Assembly (NCBI GenBank): GCA_963989245.1
Contig: OZ022353.1
Span: 25,247,024 to 25,311,023 of the forward strand
Length of the DNA: 64,000 bases
Source: Nansenia antarctica
Taxonomy: Eukaryota; Chordata; Actinopteri; Argentiniformes; Microstomatidae
Reading direction: 5' to 3'
Part shown: one piece after another, positions 53,163 through 63,666 of the stretch
How the letters are laid out: each line of letters opens with the position of its first letter
How positions within the stretch are numbered: position 1 is the first letter of the stretch
Translations under genes and position numbers: made by a program
The notes under the pieces: model-generated
Database searches by the model: none
Told to the model about the DNA's origin: nothing
What the model saw: only the letters and a program-made list of their open reading frames with translations

Positions 53163-53934
53163 CTCGCTCTCTCTCTCTTTCTCTCAGTCGGAGAGGTACA
53201 CCCATGACGGCCTTTCAACAGCGTGTGGCTTATTCTGTAATGAAAGACAAAAACAACATCCAAAGGGTTAAAAACATACATCCACATCAGATTCTCCACT
53301 GATAAGGGGATGATTAAACAGAATGTAAAAAACGTACGTGGGAATTCTGCATTATATAATAACTGATGAATCTGAAGCTTCAACGCTGCCTTGGTTGGCA
53401 GTGGAAGCCTCCGCAGAATGAGGACAACCGTTTGACCAAAGAGGTCGTCTTCGTCGGGTGGTGTCTGGTTTGTCCTCATCTGGTCATCTTCCAGCGCAGC
53501 GGCCACACGCTGTTGAAATGCTGTCATGGGTGTACCTTTTGAGGTACCCGGAGCACGGTGCCTCCTCCTTTTAGGGCAGGGAGCTTGGGGGGTGTCTGGA
53601 GGTGCTCCTGCTGATGAAGCTGTTGAGGTAGAGATAACAGAAAGGTTATGGCAGCTCCTGTTGTATTCTTACTTAGGAACAACCCCCATCCCCTTGAGTC
53701 TTGGTTATTAAGCAAGATACTGCTACGACTGCAGTATCAGTAAATCAGTCAAAACAAAGTAGTGGCATATGTGTGCGTGCGTGTGCACACATATTGAATG
53801 CGCTTGTCACCGGTTTTTTACCAGATTGAACAGTGAAGCGTTGTACATGTGTCTCGGTGACGTCAGTAAACCCCAGTATGGCACTCACAGAGCTTAAATG
53901 GGCTACAGTATTTATTTATTTTTTCACCCTAGAA

Positions 53935-54139
53935 CAGTGGTTCTCAACCCTCTCCTCAGGGACCCCCAGCCACTCCACATATTTGATCTGTTCCACCACC
54001 AGCTCACCTGATTCAACTAACTAAAGTACAAATCATTATTGCTTTATACTTGATTAGTTAAATCAGGTGTGCTGGTGGTGGAACAGATCAAATATGTGGA
54101 GTGACTGGGGGTCCCTGAGGAGAGGGTTGAGAACCACTG
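53935..54139. mobile_element. Palindromic hAT MITE with 8-bp duplication
   Basis: 205 bp, CAGTGGTTCTCAACC ... GGTTGAGAACCACTG, arms of ~90 bp almost complementary. The duplication CCCTAGAA lies at 53927-53934 and 54140-54147. It sits in an intron of the MADF gene. Confidence 0.92.
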
Positions 54140-54537
54140 CCCTAGAAGATACCGCTACATAATACCTGCTTCTGATGCTCCCTCCAACAACTCCTCATCC
54201 TCCTCTTCCAAGCTCGCCTGTCCCTCCATCTCATCCTCTGCTTCCTGTCTCCATTCCTCATCTATCTCTCTTTCTGATACACTGACCTGCTCTCTCTCCT
54301 GCTCATCCATGACGACCATGACGTTGCTGCTCGTCGGGCGCGGCCGCATAAACGGCTCAAGGAAATTTTTAATTTTAAAAAACCGCCATGGAACCACTCT
54401 TTTTTTTCTCGCATCTCTCCTTTCTATATTGGTCTCTGAGGCTTCGCCACCTCTTCCTACATCTTTCTTCTGAAAAGAACAACAATACATAAATTAATTG
54501 TACTGTCATTCTAATCTACACTGTCACTAACTGAACA

Positions 54538-54539
<2 letters not shown>

Positions 54540-54570
<31 letters not shown>
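54540..54570. repeat. (AC)n microsatellite
   Basis: About fourteen AC units in the MADF gene intron. Confidence 0.85.
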
Positions 54571-54574
<4 letters not shown>

Positions 54575-55136
54575 CAGTTTAGTAGTAGAGTAGTACCTCA
54601 ATAGCTGGCTACAGTACATGATTGAAAGTCGAATTTGAACTAGATGGCCACACACACATAGCATAGCTAACGTTAGTTAAAGAAGGAAAAAAAGATTTAC
54701 CAGGATTTATAACATAACCAGGCATTTGTTAATTTTATTTCGACACAACACAGACGGATTGCTAAACATTAGCCTCGACATTTAAGCTTTTTAATAGTTT
54801 ATTCACAAACCTGGTAGACGAAGCTCGGCTGCCACCTTCGCCCAAGCAGCATTCTTCCTGTTCGTGTCTCTGTAGTTTTCCAATGTTGTATCGTAGATCG
54901 CAGGTTGGCCAGAGACGGCAATAATCAGTTGCTCCTCCATTGTTCAAACTTTTTTTTTTGTTCAAACTTTTCCCGCTGCGTTGTTGCGTCTGCATCGCAC
55001 GTTGAAGTACGTCAAGTCCATCCCACCAGGTTGCGCCAGAACGACGCAACGCAACGCAACGGCCCTGTGTGCACCCGGCGTTAATCATAGGAACTAGTTA
55101 ACCCAATTCTTGTTGCACTGAAGCAGGTGGTTGATT

Positions 55137-55278
55137 GACTGTGTCCCCTTGTCTAAATGTAAGGGGTCTCCTATGGTTGTCTAGTGGTGATGTTAGGATT
55201 GACTGTGTGTACCCTTGTCTAAATGTAAGGGGTCTCCTATGGTTGTCGAGTGGTGATGTTAGGATTGACTGTGTGTAC
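55137..55278. repeat. ~64-bp tandem duplication split by hAT element B
   Basis: TGTCTAAATGTAAGGGGTCT... occurs at ~55150 and ~55214. A third, truncated copy follows element B at 56939-56960, showing that the hAT inserted into the array. Confidence 0.8.
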
Positions 55279-56039
55279 CAGTGGCGGCTGGCCGATAGAG
55301 GGCGCTGGGGCGCCGCCCCCACCTTTACTTCCTAGTTGCGATTTGTAAACGTTTTTTTTTAAAATAAACATTGTTTATTCACAAAATGCGGCTGATATTC
55401 TGTCGGCGCCTATCAGCATTCATTAAAAACCCTCCAATACAATGAACATTTTATCTGTGTGTGTGTAAAATTCACTGTTAAAATACATAGGGGGAGGAGT
55501 CGGGTCGCCGATCGAATGCAAGTCTATCGCAGGCCAAATACTTTTCGCTTACACGTGAGCTGTAGCAGCGCTCCAATTGGCTGTCTCTATTTCTCGGCCG
55601 GGGCGCAAAAAGTTGCGTCCTGAATATCCGGTTGTAATAGCAGACAATGCATTATGCTGAGGACTTCCGACTTCCGGGCTTCCGGACTTCCGGGCTTCCG
55701 GACTGCTCTCCTAACAAATTAAGTTGTTTACAATGTAAGGAGGATTTATTTCTGTAAACAAATTGAACAAATGGATTAGAAGGAGGCATCTTTTGTTCCC
55801 AACTTGAGGATATTGCAACTGGACCTATTACCGAAGTCAAACTTCGTTTGTGGTCGCAATCTCCGCACCGGCTGTTAGGCTGCTACTGTTGGTGTTTTGC
55901 GAAGCCAGAATACACAAACTCGACCTGAAGGTAAGAGAGTCAGCTAAGATAAAAGCTACTTCAAACATTTAGTAATATCGTCAGCATGGTACGTTTTCTA
56001 ATGTCGTCTTTTCGCTTGTTTGTTTATGTATTCACCCAG

Positions 56040-56130
56040 CACACGCACACACACACACACACACGCACACACGCACACACGCACACACGCACGCACACAC
56101 ACACACACACACTCACACTCACACACTCAC
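56040..56130. repeat. (AC)n microsatellite
   Basis: CA-rich tract with CACG interruptions inside hAT element B. Confidence 0.9.
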
Positions 56131-56139
56131 TAGAGGGGA

Positions 56140-56815
56140 TGACGAGGTCTGTACAGGGGGGTAGAGGGGATGAAGAGGTCTGTACAGGGGGGGAGAGGGG
56201 ATGAAGAGGTCTGTAGAGGAGCGTAGAGGTGATGGAGAGGTCTGTACAGGGGGGTAGAGGGGATGAAGAGGTCTGTAGAGGTGGGTAGAGGGGATGAAGA
56301 GGTCTGTACAGGGGGGTAGAGGGGATGAAGAGGTCTGTACAGGGGGGTAGAGGGGATGAAGAGGTCTGTAGAGGAGGGTAGAGGGGATGAAGAGGTCTGT
56401 ACAGGGGGGTAGAGGGGATGGAGAGGTCTGTACAGGGGGGTAGAGGGGATGAAGAGGTCTGTAGAGGAGGGTAGAGGGGATGGAGAGGTCTGTACAGGGG
56501 GGTAGAGGGGATGAAGAGGTCTGTACAGGGGGTAGAGGGGATGGAGAGGTCTGTAGAGGTGGGTAGAGGGGATGAAGAGGTCTGTAGAGGTGGGTAGAGG
56601 GGATGGAGAGGTCTGTAGAGGAGGGTAGAGGGGATGGAGAGGTCTGTACAGGGGGGTAGAGGGGATGAAGAGGTATGTAGAGGAGGGTAGAGGGGATGAA
56701 GAGGTCTGTACAGGGGGGTAGAGGGGATGGAGAGGGCTGTACAGGGGGGTAGAGGGGATGAAGAGGTCTGTAGAGGTGGGTAGAGGGGATGAAGAGGTCT
56801 GTACAGGGGGGTAGA
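56140..56815. repeat. ~31-bp minisatellite
   Basis: About 22 copies of a unit like GGGGATGAAGAGGTCTGTA plus CAGGGGGGTAGA, with GAAG/GGAG and CAGGGG/GAGGTG variants. The minus strand is open throughout but encodes only a Leu/Pro/Ser/Thr repeat, so no gene is inferred. Confidence 0.9.
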
Positions 56816-57087
56816 GCTATTCTCATGCTAAAATCGACTGTAAATCCAGATTTTAAAGTTGATATTCTTCCCCGTGGAGCATGCCCCCATAACCTGTGCC
56901 CCACCCAAAATGTTTAGCACCAGCCGCCACTGGTGTGTACCCTTGTCTAAATGTAAGGGGTATGGTTTGTGGACGGTGGGGGGGGATATCCCTTATTTTC
57001 CCTTATTTTGGGGAAAATATCCCTTATTTTCAAATCCCAATGTTGACAGGTATGCCTTAACCCCATAACACTGTTTCCCCATCTTAC

Positions 57088-57501
57088 CTACACATCACCC
57101 ACCCACCCAGTCCACACATCTCCATTGTCCTCACTATCACCGTCACTGTCACTAGCAAGTGTGATATCCTGAGAGTCTTCATCATGTTGGCAGTCAGCGC
57201 TACACTGAAAAAGCTCTGTGCAGGGTAGCTTCACTGAATTGCACGAACAGCTGTGTGAAGAACAGTCTGCTTTACATTGACATCTGACCATCTCAATGAT
57301 GGCCTCTGGTGCTGGGAGGAACTCTGTTGTGATCGGTTTCAGCTGACCATCCTTATCCTTGTAGTAGCCATTCTGTAGTGGGTCAAGGAACTCCTGCTGG
57401 GAAATGTCTGCCTGACCCCACACTCTGGCCTGGATATGGGCTCTTAGGACATGCTGCTTGAGAGCACCAAGTGTGGGTGGAAGCTTGTCACTTTCTGCCA
57501 T
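57088..57501 (-). pseudogene. C-terminal fragment of a Cys-rich transposon-type protein
   Basis: Encodes KLPPTLGALKQHVLRAHIQA, then VRCQCKADCSSHSCSCNSVKLPC...LFQCSADC, a dense Cys cluster similar to a CXC (tesmin-like) arrangement, and an acidic C-terminus. I recall similar LPPT..AL.QH..RA.YQ..W proteins in fish and invertebrates as transposon-associated proteins without a settled name. The 5' part is cut at 57501 by a gypsy LTR whose end overlaps the first codon. Confidence 0.55.
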
Positions 57502-57726
57502 GTGCTTGCAGAATAGCCAATAACATCTATAATTCCCAATAAAGAATGGAGGCAGAGGCGGCGAAACACTTTGATATGTCCGTAGCTTTACTGACCAAAC
57601 CGCAGGTATACAGGCATGGTATCACTTCCGCATTCCTGACAGGGCAACACCCGTTACCTATACAGCTTTTCATCATTCCAACTACGGTGGTCCACATAGC
57701 TAAAAATAACACTTCAATACATAACA
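57501..57726 (-). mobile_element. LTR of a minus-strand gypsy element
   Basis: Minus strand reads TGTTATGTATTG ... GCAAGCACA (TG...CA, 226 bp), preceded by an AAGGGGGGAGGAAA polypurine tract at 57729-57742. It is the 3' LTR of the element whose integrase is at 58997-59647. Confidence 0.7.
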
Positions 57727-57742
57727 TATTTCCTCCCCCCTT

Positions 57743-58935
57743 AAATGATGAATGAATGAATTAATAGTTTAATGACCACATGACCTAGGTCGGTGGAATT
57801 TGTTTTCGGTACAGCTCAAAAAGCAGTGTCAAAAAACATACACACATTTTACATGACTATTACATGGACATGGAACACACATAACCACAAGACAAGACAG
57901 AACATATTTACAATTTACAATTTATACAGTGCAGTGAGTCAGGTATTGAGAGTCCTTATGGCAGAGGGGAAAAAACTGTTTTTGAACCGGGATGTTTTGG
58001 TGGCCAGGGATCGGTAGCGCCGTCCAGAGGGCAACAGTTGAAACAGGTGGTGAGCAGGGTGGGAGGGGTCAGAGATAATTTTATGTGCTCTATTTGTGGT
58101 GCGTTTGAGATACAGTGATTCAACTGATGGGAGAGGGGTGCCGATGATCTTGGATGATTTCTTTACTATTTGCTGTAGTTTCCTTTTTGATTTACTGTCC
58201 GAGCTGCCGTACCAAACTGTGATGGATGAGGTGAGTATGCTCTCAATGATGGCGGTGTAGAACTGAAGGAGGAGTTTTTGTTTTACTTAGAATTTCTTGA
58301 GCTGTCTAAGAAAGAATAGTCGTTGGTGGGCTTTTTTGGTGATGAAGTCTGTGTTGGTGTTCCATTTGAGGGAGTTGCTGATGTGAGTGCCAAGGAATTT
58401 GAAGGAGTCCGTTATGGTTATGGGTTCTCCAAGGATGTTGATGTTTTTTTGGGGGGGGGGGGCTGTGCCTGAAGTCTACGATGATTTCTTGTGTTTTTGA
58501 TGAGTTGAGCTGGAGGTTGTTGTTGAGGCACCAAGTGACTGCTTGGGCTATCTGCTCGCGGTAATGGTCTTCATTATTATTAGTTATGAGTCCGATTATG
58601 GTAGTGTCATCCGCATATTTCGTAAAGGTGACTGAGCTGTGGAGAGATATCAGGTGGTTGGTGTAGAGGGAGAAGAGCCAGGGTGAGAGGACGCAGCCCT
58701 GGGGGGCGCCTGTGCTGAGGGTCAGGGGTCGAGATGAAAGGCTGTTCATCTTGACCCACTGTCGTCTTTTCCACAGGAAGCTCTGTATCCAGTGGCAGAT
58801 GCAGGGGTCAATGTTCATGTCCACCAGTTTGTTGAAGAGATTGACCGGGTCTAATAATGTGGACCGGGTGGATAATGTCCACATTAGCATCATACACATT
58901 AAATGTACTCTAGGGAGAGATGGTAGACAGCCTCC
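57743..58935 (-). mobile_element. 5'-truncated LINE inserted in the gypsy element
   Basis: Minus frame 58899-58306 has RT motifs GAPQGCVLSPWLFSLYTN and YADDTTIIG, then ORF2 sequence broken by frameshifts. The 3' tail ends near 57743 with (ATTC)n. It separates the gypsy integrase from its LTR. Confidence 0.75.
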
Positions 58936-58996
58936 CCATTCTGCTTAACTCCAAGGGAATTATTCAGTTCCTTGTTTCCAGGTTTAGTACCAGGCG

Positions 58997-59647
58997 CTAA
59001 GGAGGTTTCCTGTCTCTTGGGGGATAGCGCCTCAGCACAGGATCAGGGCTGGGTTCCAGCTCGATCACAGGGCATTCGATCACCGAGGGGTCTGTAGGTG
59101 CTGGCTCTACTGCAGGCGGCGAAGGTGTGTCCGCTGCAGGTACCGGCATGCTCAGGTGTGGTGTCAGCTCGTCCGTGAACGCGAATCCTGATGCAACGGA
59201 TGTGGGGCTGGTCACTCCTAGCTCTCTAGGCAACAACTGGTCCACATGCCTACGCCATGTCTGATGGTCTTTGGTGTGAACATGATAGGAAACAGGTCCA
59301 GTCTTCCGGAGGACCGTGGCAGGGGTCCATTTCTCTTTAGTGGTGTAGTTGCGTGCGAGGACGGAGTCTCCAACATAAAACTGTCTGTCTTTAGACCGCT
59401 TGGCTCGCTGATTTACTTGTTCCTGCTGTTTTTCGTGGACTGATGTTTCCGTTGAGGTAGGTCGCAGCAGATCAAGACGTGTCCGGAGCTGCCTCTTCAT
59501 TAGGAGGTAAGCTGGTGAGGTCCCCGTCGTTGCATGAGGGGTATTGCGATACTTGAGTAGAAACGTATCAAGGCGTTGCTTCAAGGGAGCCTCACTCTTG
59601 GATGCCTTGAGGGCATGTTTCACAGTTTGCACCATTCTCTCGGCCAA
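58997..59647 (-). pseudogene. Gypsy integrase C-terminus, 5'-truncated
   Basis: Starts at an ERMVQTVKHALKAS segment holding the catalytic Glu, followed by KYRNTPHATTGTSPAYLLMKRQLRTRLDLL and a GPVSYHVHT chromatin-binding-like end. The upstream half is lost at ~59690, where an unrelated LINE fragment begins. Confidence 0.8.
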
Positions 59648-59689
59648 TCCGTTGCTGGATGGGTGGTATGGACTTGAAAGGATGTGCTT

Positions 59690-60010
59690 AATTCAGGAGA
59701 TTGGGGTGCCGATACTTGACGACCAGTGGGATCAAATCCTTGATCTCGTCCATTCAACTTCTATGTGTGCTAGACAAAGCTTATTACAATGCAAGGTCCT
59801 CTTCAGAGTACACTACACGAATGCTCGACTGGCAAAAATATATCCGGACACCAGCGACACTTGTAACAGATGCAAAAAATCACCTGCTAACCATACCCAC
59901 ATGTTCTGGTCTTGCCCGAAATTTACAGACTTCTGGTGCCAGGTCTTTGATACACTCGGGACAGTTTTTGGCAGGAACCTGAACCTCTCACAGCCCAAAG
60001 AGACGCGTCC
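59690..60010 (+). pseudogene. L1/Tx1-like LINE ORF2 C-terminal fragment
   Basis: Encodes CNRCKKSPANHTHMFWSCPKF, the C-terminal C-C-H-C motif of L1-clade ORF2, with VLFRVHYTNARLAKIYP before it. 5' and 3' ends are missing. Confidence 0.7.
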
Positions 60011-60740
60011 TTGCTTTTACAACCCTACTTGCACACCTGAATTTTATAACGTTGTATTTAATAACGTTTATTCCGTTCTTTCACGTGTGTGCGTGTGTGT
60101 GTGCTCCGTAGTAGTATGCAGTTATGGAATTATATTTATCACTGTGATGTGGTTTAACTAGCCAACTCCGTACTACGTTAGCGGAGCGAATTACGTGTGA
60201 AATGAGCATGCTAGCAGGTGTTTTCATATAAAATGTTATATATTATATCAGCTATAGCTGACTAGTGAGCCTGCATCAACCTTAATGCTATTCAAGTGCA
60301 AGAAGATTATATTTGTCTTCGCAGTTTAAGATACACACATTCATCTGCTGTGGTAGTAAGCACAGAGCAGTAGAATGACGTCACAGGCGGACAGATTTTG
60401 GCCCGAGTCTGGAACGATTTTGGCAGTGTCACAGTTTGGCATGACAGTGCCAGTGGGCCAGTCTACAAATTGAGAGTTGTGTGTGTTTGGGTGCTAGTCA
60501 GCCACAGCTGCACACATTAGTGTGTTAATGTGTCTTCTACTATAGTACTACCATTCGTAGTGTGTACCGGTGTCAGTAATCTTAACTCCCTCTTTAGTCG
60601 GAGTGTGTCAGTTAGCCAATTACTTTAAGTTACTTTTTACATTGCTGATTAAGCTCTAATTTACTTAACGTTGTTATCTAATTGACATACGTTCACTTTC
60701 TCCTTTTTATAGAAAGTAGTCACTTTCCAGCATCTTTGTG
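60011..60740. other. No gene recognised
   Basis: Intergenic, with a GT-rich run at 60083-60102. No repeat family was identified. Confidence 0.4.
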
Positions 60741-61559
60741 TGCTCAGCTCTGCCACTCACTGGGCTGCAGGCTGTACCAGCCCATGGATTCTGCTACTGC
60801 TGTGACGTGGTCCTTGAGTTGAAGACAATGTGACATCATGGAATAACAACTGGACCATCTGGTGGGACAGTCTTTGATGAGGGTGAGAGCAGACCTCTGC
60901 AGCAAGCGCTCTGTGGCGACAGATTGTTTTCAGAATTAGTTAACCAGGTGCCTTGCTTTGTCCACCAGTCTTTGGATTGAGGGTTCCTTCTGCAGCATGT
61001 TTACTACAAGCTGGAGGGTGTGCACCACACATGGGGTCCTCTCCATGGTCCCATAGTCTTTTAAGTTTCATATAAACTTATTAATTTATATGAAATTAAA
61101 TTATGACCATTACCTATTTATTCTGAAGGAATATAACATTATTTCAAGCAGACTGACCTGTCCTATCATTCCTGCAGCTCATCGTTGTTGTTCTCGTCAC
61201 CATTAGCTCCGACTCGGAGTCCTCGGCACTTGTGGCTTCTTCTGCAGTATGGAACGCAGCCACCATGTTGCTGCCATTGTCAGTGATCGCCGTGAGGATT
61301 TTCTCTTTTGGGATCCCCCAGGCTTCTATGGACTCCTCCACAAGCACACGTATAGCCTGAGCAGTGTGGGGTGAACCATTTCCTTTAGGTTCAGGACTAT
61401 ATGTGACGCGCTCCAGTCGAGTTGCAAAGAACACGCAAACGGTAAAGCCTTCAAATCTCTTCTCAACGTTTTTCTAGTCAAAAACTGTGATTTTCTTTTT
61501 TTGTCACCAGACGCAAAGTTTTGAAGTACCCACTCGTTATTTTTTTCTAAATGTGTTTT

Positions 61560-61980
61560 TTTCTGGACCTGGAGTTACTATGGAACTGTGGAGTTGGACA
61601 AACATACTTAGTTACCAGCACTTAAGGTAATTATCATTATCATGTATTAGGCTAGCTATTTTATTTTATGAACATGGTATGGTAGTATTTTATGAATATG
61701 GAGTGCCAGTAACTGTAGGCAATATTTTTATGTACTATCTTCCTTCTGTTGCAGCTTTGATGCCCCCCCACCCCACCAGACACAGCAGCTCAGAACATGA
61801 CTGTCTAACTCAGAGCCGAGTGCTCATTGAAGTACACCACACTCTGTTAGTCAATTCACAGACCTTGCATGCTTACCTGTGTATAGTCTGTTGTATGTTC
61901 TCAGTTGTTGCCCTCAGTTCCAACTATACTTGTACTTAAATGAACTTACGAATAAAAAACAAATAAAACTTGAAACTGAA
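61560..61980 (+). repeat. Uninterrupted copy of the 38870-43345 repeat
   Basis: Matches 38880-39134 and 43216-43345 over ~250 bp (GGAGTTGGACAAACATACT..., TCATTGAAGTACA, CAGACCTTGCATGC). This copy lacks the hAT and gives the empty site for it. Confidence 0.8.
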
Positions 61981-62107
61981 CTATAAGGCTGGACATTGAC
62001 TACTGAGCACTGCACTATTTCCAGCACAAGACATCAGCAAATTACTCTTAGTTATTCTGATTCTGATTGATGATTTGTTTGGATCATTAAAAGAATAACA
62101 GTTACAA

Positions 62108-62689
62108 GCCCCGCGGTGGCGCAGCGGTCTAAGCATTAGCCACTAGTGCAAGCTGCCCACCAGGGACTGGGATCGAATCCCGGTCTCGCCAGACCCGGAT
62201 AGGGGGGTAGTGGTGGTCTAGTGGATAGTGAGTTGGACTTGGGATCGGAAGGTTGTGAGTTCAAATCCCGCCTGAAGCCACACCACTACTAGTGTGCCCT
62301 TGGGTAAGGCACTTAGCCCTCAGTTACTCCAGGGGGAATGTCCCTGTAATTGTAAGTCGCTTTGGATAAAAGCGTCTGCTAAATGGCAAAATTAATTATA
62401 TGGCCGGGGCACACAGGGAGCGGCATATTGAGCGGCCGCTCCCAAAGGGGGGTATAGGACTATTTCCGGACAAGGATCCGTCGCGCAACACCGCCCCCGT
62501 CTGGTGCTGGAGTAACGGTGTCGGGCTCGAGGAGCCAGTCAGCTAGTCTGCCTGGCGATCTCCTCTGGGGCTCTGGTCGTGCGGCGGATCCTACGCAATA
62601 GGCAGGGGATAATTGGATGCTAGGTTGGGTGCAATTGGATACCAAATTGGGTGAAAAAGGGATAAAATAAAAAAATAAATAAAAAAAAA
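62108..62689 (+). mobile_element. tRNA-derived SINE with A-rich tail
   Basis: Starts GCCCCGCGGTGGCGCAGCGG, with a B-box-like GGATCGAATCCC at ~62170, and ends in a poly-A/TAAA tail. It is flanked by a 19-bp duplication beginning AAAAGAATAACAG (62089-62107, 62690-62708). A second SINE is nested inside. Confidence 0.85.
62203..62397 (+). mobile_element. Second tRNA-derived SINE, nested in the first
   Basis: GTGGTCTAGTGGATAGTG (A-box), GAGTTCAAATCC at 62257-62268 (B-box), and a 3' tail AAGTCGCTTTGGATAAAAGC that is shared with L2-type LINEs and lets the LINE machinery mobilise it. No clear target duplication was defined. Confidence 0.75.
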
Positions 62690-63244
62690 AAAAGAATAAC
62701 AGTTACAACTACCTTAATGCCTCCATAATAATAAGCTGGCTAATTACCGGTAGCTACGGTAATAAAATTGCTAGGTGATAATGTTAGCAATAGCTAGCTA
62801 TGCTATATTTTTTAAACTTCTCTTTGAAAAGCCTATCTGACCCAGTGACTAAAACTGACAGATATCGATATTGACAGCTGACATCATGACGAGATCTTCA
62901 TCTTCCACTGTACGTGCAGGGAGTGCTGTGCGGCTGATCCAGGCGGCGGCCGCCGCCTCATTGCTTTGTTGCTTGGGGGAGTACTGTTTGTAAGAGATGC
63001 CAAAGAAATGGTTGTCCACTTTCTTGGGTGCTTCCTTGACATCTGCAATCTAGGACAGGATTAAATACAATGTCAGAACAGATGCAACTTCTGTAAAATA
63101 TAACTGTTCCACTATTAAGTTGCAATGATCGGTTTTTAGAAAGGTTTTTATTTAGTAAACTACATTTTGTCTCGTCTTTTTGATCAACAACATTGCATGT
63201 ATTATTTAGTCACGTTAGTGTCACATGATCTCCATTAACGTCAC

Positions 63245-63640
63245 TGTGGGGAGCATGGCGCGTTCTGGCCTGCAGAGGGAGCCAGACTGGTGGGGGATGG
63301 ATGACAGGCTGATTACGGACTGGTGTCAGTAATCAAACTTGTTATCCAACTGGTCTATTTAGCCTGTGTGTGTTTGTTCCCCTGGGAAGTAAGACGAGGC
63401 AGAGAGACCCTGCCGCTGAGAGAGAGAGAGAGCCGAATCAAGCGGCATCCGCTTCTACGAGAGAGCAGATCCCGAAAGGGGGGGTGGAGCGGAGCCCAGA
63501 GCTGCGAACGAGCCCGGAAGGGAAAGGAGCCAGGAGTGAAGTGCGTGGATGAGCGCACGCCAGTATTATTATTTGTTTGACTTTATTATTTAGAATCCTC
63601 TCTCCAGCACATCAGTGGCGTTACTGGGCTGTACGTTACA
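63245..63640 (+). mobile_element. Gypsy-type LTR
   Basis: Starts TGTGGGGAGCATGGCGCGTT and ends GTACGTTACA (396 bp), with a start related to 25911-26259. No matching duplication flanks it, so its partner element is unclear; it may have arisen by rearrangement. Confidence 0.65.
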
Positions 63641-63666
63641 ATAAAACATGTTTCATACACCTCTGT

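Larger units (their letters stand above)
53300..54940 (-). pseudogene. Harbinger MADF/BESS DNA-binding protein, apparently missing one exon
   Basis: Exon 1 54940-54811 (MEEQLIIAVSGQP..., the MADF N-terminal helix; donor CCAG|GTTTGT). A central exon 54469-54166 (MADF C-terminal FFKIKNFLEPFMRPRPTSSN, then an acidic stretch; donor GCAG|GTATTA). A last exon from 53619 down (Pro/Arg-rich, then a BESS-like DDLFGQTVVLILRRLPL). The central MADF helix (the KxKWKxLRDxF part) is absent between exon 1 and the central exon, and phases 1 and 0 do not join directly. Convergent with the transposase, the usual Harbinger layout. Confidence 0.65.
44406..55080 (+). mobile_element. PIF/Harbinger transposon with duplicated left end
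   Basis: Inverted ends GCCGCTTGCACACAGGGCC / GGCCCTGTGTGCACCCGGC, flanked by TTAA (a TAA/TTA 3-bp duplication fits Harbinger). It contains a transposase (plus) and a MADF/BESS gene (minus). 45600-45767 copies the right end (55080 side) and 45768-45955 copies the left end, so a short derivative (44406-~45767) is joined head-to-tail to a full-length unit. A gypsy element and a hAT MITE are nested inside. Confidence 0.8.
55279..56932. mobile_element. hAT element B
   Basis: Ends CAGTGGCGGCTGG / CCAGCCGCCACTG, with GTGTGTAC duplicated at 55271-55278 and 56933-56940. It shares both termini with element A but has a different interior: a (CA)n tract and a long minisatellite. Confidence 0.92.
43872..57054. 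mobile_element. Outer hAT element enclosing a Harbinger and another hAT
   Basis: Ends CATACCTGTCAAC / GTTGACAGGTATG, flanked by CCTTAACC (43864-43871, 57055-57062). Its own sequence is only ~0.5 kb at the left (CCCGTATTTT-type words) and ~0.3 kb at the right. The rest is the Harbinger element (44406-55080) and hAT element B. It is a non-autonomous hAT swollen by later insertions. Confidence 0.8.
60750..63053 (-). pseudogene. hAT/ZBED-type transposase pseudogene
   Basis: Minus-strand pieces in order: 63053-62869 (an exon after TCCTAG with KKVDNHFFG and ISRTALPARTVED); 61434-61144 (IPKEKILTAITDNGSNMVAAF, a hAT catalytic Asp, donor ACAG|GTCAGT); 61060-60750 (CVVHTLQLVVN, VATERLLQ, LIKDCPTRWSS), which has in-frame stops. 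Introns hold a nested repeat and SINEs. Similar to ZBED-type proteins from family memory. Non-functional. Confidence 0.7.

Noticed and set aside
53021..53300. C-terminal extension of the MADF protein through the CA repeat
   Set aside because: The frame runs into microsatellite-coded Cys/Val repeats; the real protein should end near the BESS motif.
56119..56904. 261-codon repetitive minus-strand frame
   Set aside because: It is an open frame through a 31-bp minisatellite; composition follows the repeat and there is no domain.
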